This document shows positions 5,242 through 9,816 of a stretch of 9,816 bases of DNA, one piece after another. The notes under the pieces are model-generated. The model was not told the DNA's origin and made no database searches. It worked only from the letters and a program-made list of their open reading frames with translations. The DNA is from Verrucomicrobiota bacterium (GTDB lineage: Bacteria > Verrucomicrobiota > Lentisphaeria > Victivallales > Victivallaceae). How positions within the stretch are numbered: the stretch's first letter is position 1; every line of letters begins with the position of its first letter. The stretch spans positions 1 through 9,816 of the forward strand of contig JAEWSS010000262.1 in the NCBI GenBank assembly GCA_023459755.1. The letters run 5' to 3'. A program made the translations under genes and the position numbers.

Positions 5242-6036
5242 ATGAAGACAAAGTTTACACTGATCGAGCTGCTGGTGGTGATTGCGATCATTGCAATTCT
5301 GGCCGCCATGCTGCTGCCGAGTTTGGCCCGGGCCCGCGAAATGGCCAACCGGGCGGCGTGTACCGGAAATCTGCGGCAGTGCGTGCAGACCATGCAGCTC
5401 TACTCGCAGAACAACAATGACTGGGTGTCCACCTGCCCGATCGACAAGGACGGATGGGTCGCACCGTGGTTCGGCGTCAAAGGCGTTGGCGGCGACCTCG
5501 GGGCAAACGACCCGGACTGTCCGGTTCAGATGCGCAAGGTGACCTACTGTCCGTCGGCGGTCAATTCGGACAACATCAAGAACCGTCAGTCGGCCTACGG
5601 TGCTCCCTATTTCAGCGACTCCACCGACTACGAGGAATACAACTGTGAAAAGCTGGTTTCCGGCAAGCCGACCCAGGTGGATTCAACCTACAATGTGATT
5701 TATTACACCGGCGGCGCCATGGTCAACCTCGGACGTGCTCCGGCCACCACTTATGTTATGCTGATGGATTCGGCCTACGGGTATTATTTTGAGTCAAGCA
5801 CCGACCCCGCGGTCGGCAATCAGGCGTACTGGTTCTACCGCAATAACGTGGTTAAGGGATGGGCCGGGCTGATGCCCCGTCACAACGGGATTGCCAATCT
5901 CGCCTATGCCGACGGTCATGTGGGGGACAGTCAGGATAGGGCCTCGCTTTATCAGCGCTCGTTCATCCGCAGCTACCTGATAAACGACGGCTATGATGAG
6001 ATCGACCTCGAGGAGGAGTACGGCAGCGGCAACTGA
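5242..6036 (+). CDS. Type II-secretion-like pseudopilin with H-X9-DG motif
   Basis: This 264-aa protein opens with a 4-residue leader (MKTK) and the class III prepilin helix [16 protein letters not shown], with E9 at +5 of the processed form. The -1 residue is Lys rather than Gly. A hydrophobic helix to about residue 28 is followed by the usual ARARE-type amphipathic helix and a soluble domain with six Cys (40, 47, 65, 93, 103, 135). H214, nine residues, then D224-G225 match the H-X9-DG signature of Lentisphaerae/Planctomycetes prepilin-like proteins. It should be inserted in the inner membrane, processed by prepilin peptidase and displayed in the periplasm or at the surface; its task is unknown. 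The ATG at 5242 gives the normal short leader. The frame stays open upstream to 5029, but that would add a 71-residue extension not seen in pilins. GAAGGGA (5226-5231) is the ribosome site. It stands alone with its own terminator. Confidence 0.9.
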   Translation: MKTKFTLIELLVVIAIIAILAAMLLPSLARAREMANRAACTGNLRQCVQTMQLYSQNNNDWVSTCPIDKDGWVAPWFGVKGVGGDLGANDPDCPVQMRKVTYCPSAVNSDNIKNRQSAYGAPYFSDSTDYEEYNCEKLVSGKPTQVDSTYNVIYYTGGAMVNLGRAPATTYVMLMDSAYGYYFESSTDPAVGNQAYWFYRNNVVKGWAGLMPRHNGIANLAYADGHVGDSQDRASLYQRSFIRSYLINDGYDEIDLEEEYGSGN

Positions 6037-6060
6037 TCCTGCGGTATGCGGCGGTATATT

Positions 6061-6095
6061 GCGCGGAGCGGCGGATGGTCGTTCCGCGCTTTTTT
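6061..6095 (+). terminator. Intrinsic terminator after the pseudopilin
   Basis: Stem GCGCGGAGCG / CGTTCCGCGC (6061-6070 with 6080-6089, one G-U) with T6 at 6090-6095. Confidence 0.87.
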
Positions 6096-6110
6096 GTTGT
6101 CCCGGCCGTC

Positions 6111-6138
6111 TTTACAAAAGGATGTTTTATGCTATATT
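6111..6138 (+). promoter_or_regulatory. Promoter of the pfk-gatC-gatA operon
   Basis: -35 TTTACA (6111-6116, five of six to consensus), 16-nt spacer, -10 TATATT (6133-6138) in GCTATATT. A start near 6145 leaves a leader of about 36 nt with AAGGTG (6170-6175) as the ribosome site. Confidence 0.6.
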
Positions 6139-6180
6139 ATAAAATATAAGTATTCTCAACATAAACATCAAGGTGCAACA

Positions 6181-7845
6181 ATGAACAAAATCTCCGCTCT
6201 CCAAAAGGCTCGTGCCGCGTATCAGCCCAAACTTCCGCCCGCCTATGTCAACGGTGCTTCGGTGAAGATCGTCGAAGGCGCTCCCACCGCCAGCGCGGGC
6301 GATTCCGAGAAGATCCAGAAACTTTTCTCCGCCACCTACGGCAGTCCGGAGCTGACTTTTGAAGCCGGAGCCAGGAGCGAAAAGCCGGCGATCACCGCCG
6401 GTGTGATTCTATCCGGAGGTCAGGCTCCCGGCGGTCACAACGTCATCGCCGGTCTGTACGACGGGCTCAAGTCGCTGAACAAGGCGAGTAAACTTTACGG
6501 CTTTCTGAAGGGGCCGGACGGTCTGGTCAAGAACGAGTACATGCTGCTCACCGACGAGATCATCGACAGCTACCGCAACACCGGCGGGTTCGACATGATC
6601 GGTTCCGGCCGCACCAAACTGGAGACCGAGGAGCAGTTCACCGCGGCTTATGACCACTGCAAGGCGCTCGGCATCACCTGTCTGGTGATCGTCGGCGGCG
6701 ACGACTCCAACACCAACGCCTGCCTGCTGGCCGAGTATTACAAGAAGAACAATATTCCGATCAAGGTGGTCGGCTGCCCGAAAACCATCGACGGCGACCT
6801 CAAGAACGAGCAGATCGAAGCCTCCTTCGGTTTCGACACCGCCTGCCGCGTCTATTCCGAGCTGATCGGCAATATCGAGCGCGACGCCAATTCCGCCAAA
6901 AAATATTGGCATTTCATTAAACTTATGGGACGCTCCGCCAGCCACATTGCTCTGGAGTGCGCGCTTCAGACCCACCCGAATATTGCGATCATCTCCGAAG
7001 AGGTCGCCGCCCGCAAAATGACGATCAAGGGCATTGTCGAATACATTGCCGGCATTGTCGCCGAGCGTTCGGCCCGCGGGATGAACTTCGGTGTGGCGTT
7101 GATTCCCGAAGGTCTGATTGAGTTCATTCCAGAGTTCAAAGCGCTGATTTCCGCACTGAACGACCTGCTGGCCAAGGAAGAGGCCGCGTTTGCGTCGCTC
7201 AGCGACTCGGACAGCAAGATTCAGTTCATCAGCAGTCGTTTGCCGGAAGCCTCCAGTTATGTGTTCAGTTCGCTGCCGCGTCAGATTCAGATCCAGCTCT
7301 GTCTGGACCGCGACCCGCACGGCAACGTCCAGGTTTCCCTGATCGAAACCGAGAAGATGCTGGCCGAAATGGTCGCCCTCCGTTTGAAGGAACTCAAGCA
7401 GACCGGCATCTACAACGGCAAGTTCTCCACCCAGAGTCATTTCTTCGGCTACGAAGGCCGCTGCGCCGCGCCGTCCAACTATGACGCCGACTACTGCTAC
7501 AGTCTGGGCTACACCGCCGCCGCGCTGCTTTCCGCCGGCAAGACCGGATATATGTCCAGTGTCCGCAACACGCTGAAACCGGCGTCCGAGTGGGTTGCCG
7601 GCGGCATTCCGATCACCATGATGATGAACATCGAGCGTCGTCACGGCGAGGACAAGCCGGTGATTCGCAAGGCGCTGGTTGAGCTTGACGGCGCACCGTT
7701 CCGCGAATTTGCCGCCAGCCGTGCGGATTGGGCGGTCAACACCTGCTACGTCTATCCCGGCCCGATCCAGTATTTCGGCCCGAGCGAAGTCTGCGACCAG
7801 GTCACCCGCACGCTGGTGCTGGAAAGAAGCGGCGATGTCAAGTAA
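6181..7845 (+). CDS. pfp: Pyrophosphate-dependent 6-phosphofructokinase, long type
   Basis: This 554-aa protein belongs to the long PfpB/plant-beta-like clade. It interconverts fructose 6-phosphate and fructose 1,6-bisphosphate using PPi/Pi in the cytoplasm, a reversible glycolytic step. Motifs: GGQAPGGHNV (79-88, phosphate-binding loop), GGDDS (172-176), PKTIDGDL (200-207, catalytic D204), MGRSASH (249-255) and IPEG (308-311). D175 stands where ATP enzymes have Gly, and K201 precedes TIDGD; together these two residues are the recognised marks of PPi rather than ATP use. The length is full and no key residue is missing. The ATG at 6181 is chosen for its AAGGTG ribosome site; the open frame back to 6046 would cross the preceding terminator and this gene's promoter. 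The 3' end overlaps gatC by 11 nt, so translation is probably coupled. Confidence 0.95.
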   Translation: MNKISALQKARAAYQPKLPPAYVNGASVKIVEGAPTASAGDSEKIQKLFSATYGSPELTFEAGARSEKPAITAGVILSGGQAPGGHNVIAGLYDGLKSLNKASKLYGFLKGPDGLVKNEYMLLTDEIIDSYRNTGGFDMIGSGRTKLETEEQFTAAYDHCKALGITCLVIVGGDDSNTNACLLAEYYKKNNIPIKVVGCPKTIDGDLKNEQIEASFGFDTACRVYSELIGNIERDANSAKKYWHFIKLMGRSASHIALECALQTHPNIAIISEEVAARKMTIKGIVEYIAGIVAERSARGMNFGVALIPEGLIEFIPEFKALISALNDLLAKEEAAFASLSDSDSKIQFISSRLPEASSYVFSSLPRQIQIQLCLDRDPHGNVQVSLIETEKMLAEMVALRLKELKQTGIYNGKFSTQSHFFGYEGRCAAPSNYDADYCYSLGYTAAALLSAGKTGYMSSVRNTLKPASEWVAGGIPITMMMNIERRHGEDKPVIRKALVELDGAPFREFAASRADWAVNTCYVYPGPIQYFGPSEVCDQVTRTLVLERSGDVK

Positions 7846-8146
7846 GGCCGGTGCGATCGACGTCTCCTATGTTGCGCAGCTCGCCCGTCTGGAATTGGAC
7901 GAGTCCGAAAAGGCCGCGATGCAGCACGACATGGAGGCGATCGTCGAATATATCGACGAACTGAGCGAGCTTGACGTTTCCGGCGTCGAGCCGACCGCTC
8001 ACGCGGTTCAGGTGACGAATGTTGAACGCGACGACGTCGCCCGGCCGGGATTCGGCCGCGACGTTATGCTGGCCAACGCTCCGGCGCTGATCGACGGTGA
8101 ACTTATCAAGGTGCCGCAGGTGCTGCCCGGAGAGGGGATGAACTGA
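7835..8146 (+). CDS. gatC: Glu-tRNA(Gln)/Asp-tRNA(Asn) amidotransferase subunit C
   Basis: This 103-aa protein is the usual size for GatC, the belt-like subunit that wraps GatA and GatB and stabilises the GatCAB complex that amidates mischarged Glu-tRNA(Gln) and/or Asp-tRNA(Asn). Family marks are YVAQLARLELDE (12-23), an amphipathic helix to IVEYIDELSELDVSGVEPT (36-54), and VERDDVARPG (63-72). The ATG at 7835 lies inside the end of the phosphofructokinase gene, 11 nt before its stop is complete; GGAAAG just upstream is a moderate ribosome site. gatA starts 2 nt after its stop. The order gatC-gatA is the common one. The presence of the complex suggests that the organism lacks GlnRS and/or AsnRS, which is inference only. 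Confidence 0.93.
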   Translation: MSSKAGAIDVSYVAQLARLELDESEKAAMQHDMEAIVEYIDELSELDVSGVEPTAHAVQVTNVERDDVARPGFGRDVMLANAPALIDGELIKVPQVLPGEGMN

Positions 8147-8148
8147 GT

Positions 8149-9621
8149 ATGAGCGCTATTGAAACTGTTACCATTGCCGCGGCGGCCAGACTGCTGGCGG
8201 ATAAGAAGATCACCGCCGTCGAGCTGGCCAAACGCTGTCTCGGCCGGGTGGATGAAGTTGACGGCAAAGTCGGGGCATTCCTGACCATCGACCGCGACCG
8301 GGTGATGGCCGCCGCCGCCGCCGCCGACCTTCGTCGTGCGGAAGGGCGTGCGCTGTCGGAGTTCGACGGCGTGCCGATCGGCGTCAAGGCCTGCATCGTG
8401 GCGGAGGGCGAAAGCTGCTCCTGCGCCTCGAAACTTCTGGAAAACGTGATTTCACCGTACGATTCCACCGCGGTGGCGCGGCTGCGCAAGCTGGGATTCA
8501 TCCCGTTCGGACGGCTGAATATGGACGAATTCGCCATGGGGTCGAGCTGTGAGAACAGTGCGTTCCACCGCACCGCAAATCCGTGGGATCTCGGCCGGGT
8601 GCCCGGCGGTTCCTCCGGCGGAAGCGCGGCCGCGGTCGCGGCGCGGATGGTTCCGGCGGCGCTGGGTTCGGATACCGGCGGGTCGATCCGTCAGCCGGCC
8701 GGGTTCTGCGGCATTGTGGGGGTGAAGCCCACCTACGGGCGGGTTTCGCGCTACGGGCTGGTGGCCTTTGCCTCGTCGCTGGATCAGATCGGGCCGATGA
8801 CCAATTCGGTGGAGGACGCCGGAATTGTGCTCGACGCCATCTGCGGACGCGACGCTTCCGACTCGACCAGTCTTGATATTCCGGCCGGCGGTTTTGCCGA
8901 GGCGGTGCGCAGGGCCGACGTGACTTCGCTCAAAGGAGTGAGGGTCGGGCTGCCCAAAGAGTACCTCGAAGCACCGGGACTCAGCCCGGACGTCAAGGCG
9001 GCGCTGACTCGCGCTCTGGACAAAATCAAGGCGCTCGGCGCCGAAACGGTGGAGGTGTCGCTGCCGCACACCAAGTACGCGGTGGCGGTTTACTACATCA
9101 TCGCCACCGCCGAGGCCAGTGCCAATCTCGCCCGGTTCGACGGAGTGCGCTACGGGGCGCGTAAAGACACCGGCGATCTGGTGTCCAGCTACTTTGCCAG
9201 TCGCGGCGCCGGGTTCGGCAAAGAGGTCACCCGCCGCATTCTGCTGGGAACCTATGTGCTCTCCAGCGGTTATTACGACGCGTATTATCTGCGGGCGCAA
9301 AAGGTGCGTACATTGATCCGCCGCGACTTTGCCGAGGCGTTCAAGCAGTGTGACGTGCTGTTGACGCCGGTGACACCGGCGACTGCGTTCAAGTTCGGGG
9401 AAAAGTCCGATCCGCTTCAGATGTATCTGTCGGACATTTTCACGATTGCCTTGAATCTTTCCGGCAACTGCGGCATGAGCGTGCCGTATGCGCTGGGGAG
9501 CGACAACATGCCGATCGGTCTTCAGGTGATCGCTCCGGCGCTGGAGGAGAAAAAACTTCTGGCGTTCGGACGGGTGCTGGAGGCCAATGCGGAACGCAAA
9601 GAGTTTGTGCCCGGTTTGTAA
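8149..9621 (+). CDS. gatA: Glu-tRNA(Gln)/Asp-tRNA(Asn) amidotransferase subunit A
   Basis: This 490-aa amidase-signature enzyme hydrolyses glutamine to supply ammonia to GatB for amidation of mischarged tRNA. The Ser-cisSer-Lys triad is intact: K80 in GVPIGVK, cis-S155 in VPGGSSGGSA, nucleophile S179 in SDTGGSIRQPA. NMDEFAMGSS, VGVKPTYGRVSRYGLVAFASSLDQIGP-type segments and the C-terminal GKEV-RRILLGTY and MYLSDIF regions, which carry the glutamine-binding Arg and Asp, also match. The length is normal. One oddity: the residues after K80 are Ala-Cys where the family nearly always has Asp-Asn (KDN). The gene is rich in Cys nearby (ESCSCASK, SSCENS). The start at 8149 is 2 nt after gatC; AGAGGGG inside the gatC end may serve as a distant ribosome site, or translation is coupled. 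A terminator follows, so gatB must lie elsewhere or in another unit. Confidence 0.96.
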   Translation: MSAIETVTIAAAARLLADKKITAVELAKRCLGRVDEVDGKVGAFLTIDRDRVMAAAAAADLRRAEGRALSEFDGVPIGVKACIVAEGESCSCASKLLENVISPYDSTAVARLRKLGFIPFGRLNMDEFAMGSSCENSAFHRTANPWDLGRVPGGSSGGSAAAVAARMVPAALGSDTGGSIRQPAGFCGIVGVKPTYGRVSRYGLVAFASSLDQIGPMTNSVEDAGIVLDAICGRDASDSTSLDIPAGGFAEAVRRADVTSLKGVRVGLPKEYLEAPGLSPDVKAALTRALDKIKALGAETVEVSLPHTKYAVAVYYIIATAEASANLARFDGVRYGARKDTGDLVSSYFASRGAGFGKEVTRRILLGTYVLSSGYYDAYYLRAQKVRTLIRRDFAEAFKQCDVLLTPVTPATAFKFGEKSDPLQMYLSDIFTIALNLSGNCGMSVPYALGSDNMPIGLQVIAPALEEKKLLAFGRVLEANAERKEFVPGL

Positions 9622-9628
9622 GACGTCG

Positions 9629-9663
9629 CGCTCCGTCCGATTTTCCGGGCGGAGCGTTTTTTT
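9629..9663 (+). terminator. Intrinsic terminator of the pfk-gatC-gatA operon
   Basis: Stem CGCTCCGTCCG / CGGGCGGAGCG (9629-9639 with 9646-9656, one G-U), 6-nt loop, T7 at 9657-9663. Confidence 0.9.
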
Positions 9664-9691
9664 CAATTTATTTTTCAAGCGAGGTGTGACG

Positions 9692-9816
9692 ATGAGAAAA
9701 AAGCTGTTGATGCTGTTGGCGGCGCTGCCGTGCGCGGCGCTGGCGCTGGTTTCCGGCGAAAAAGCGTCGGCGACGGTGGGACTTGATTATGTGACCGGGG
9801 GCGAACCGCTCTATCT
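9692..9816 (+). CDS. Start of an exported protein (3' end missing)
   Basis: The ATG at 9692 follows GAGGTG (9681-9686). The first residues are a clear Sec signal peptide: basic RKK, a hydrophobic Leu/Ala core (5-20), and a probable cleavage after ASA (residue 27). C14 is preceded by Pro, so a lipobox is unlikely. The mature start, TVGLDYVTGGEPLYL, faintly recalls the opening of redoxin/TlpA-like proteins (a strand, then G-E-P), but 41 codons are too few to assign a family. It starts a new unit after the gatA terminator; no convincing promoter is visible in the 28-nt gap. Confidence 0.7.
   Translation, partial: MRKKLLMLLAALPCAALALVSGEKASATVGLDYVTGGEPLY

Noticed and set aside
6046..6180. Upstream start extending the phosphofructokinase by 45 residues
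   Set aside because: It would translate through the pseudopilin terminator and the gene's own promoter; the ATG at 6181 has a proper ribosome site.
6409..7644. A 411-codon open frame on the minus strand
   Set aside because: It lies wholly antisense to the phosphofructokinase gene, which has all its family motifs; the antisense product is low-complexity His/Gly/Val-rich. It is an effect of GC-rich codon use.
8452..9678. A 408-codon open frame on the minus strand
   Set aside because: It is antisense to gatA and runs through its terminator; the product is Arg/His-rich without any motif.

Overview
The window most resembles a chromosomal segment of a Lentisphaerota (Victivallis-like) or other PVC-group bacterium. 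The main pointers are a pseudopilin with the [13 protein letters not shown] helix and a C-terminal H-X9-DG motif, a family greatly expanded in Lentisphaerae and Planctomycetes, and a long pyrophosphate-type phosphofructokinase. Coding DNA is GC-rich, and the gaps are strikingly AT-rich. The lineage call is inference from protein style, not from a marker gene. No rRNA, tRNA, CRISPR array, transposase or integrase is visible.

Left part (1-2126): the 3' part of a large protein with two C-terminal PDZ domains, preceded by what look like two decayed trypsin-like domains. It ends at a two-way terminator and an 18-bp perfect palindrome. Middle-left (2127-4240): a compact regulatory island. A leftward pair (HTH protein, then SGNH/GDSL hydrolase) diverges from a rightward set (59-aa HTH protein, then a Cys-cluster HTH protein, then a small coiled-coil protein). 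The two HTH proteins share a recognisable helix-turn-helix. The gap between them holds two opposed promoters whose -10 boxes sit side by side under one dyad, the layout of a phage-like CI/Cro switch. No other phage gene is visible.

Middle (4241-6095): two single-gene units, each with its own promoter and intrinsic terminator. One is a 92-aa RRM RNA-binding protein with a roughly 340-nt structured leader, with three helically phased T-tracts upstream of its promoter. The other is a 264-aa secreted-type pseudopilin with a roughly 215-nt leader.

Right part (6096-9663): a likely operon of PPi-dependent phosphofructokinase, gatC and gatA. The first two genes overlap by 11 nt, the last two are 2 nt apart, and a strong terminator follows. 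It joins a central glycolytic step to two subunits of the tRNA amidotransferase; gatB is not in the window. At the right edge a new exported protein begins.

Three promoters in the window share a GCTATATT -10 block with a 16-nt spacer. Two of them also share an initial transcribed sequence, AGTGARATATG. This suggests a house promoter style for this genome.
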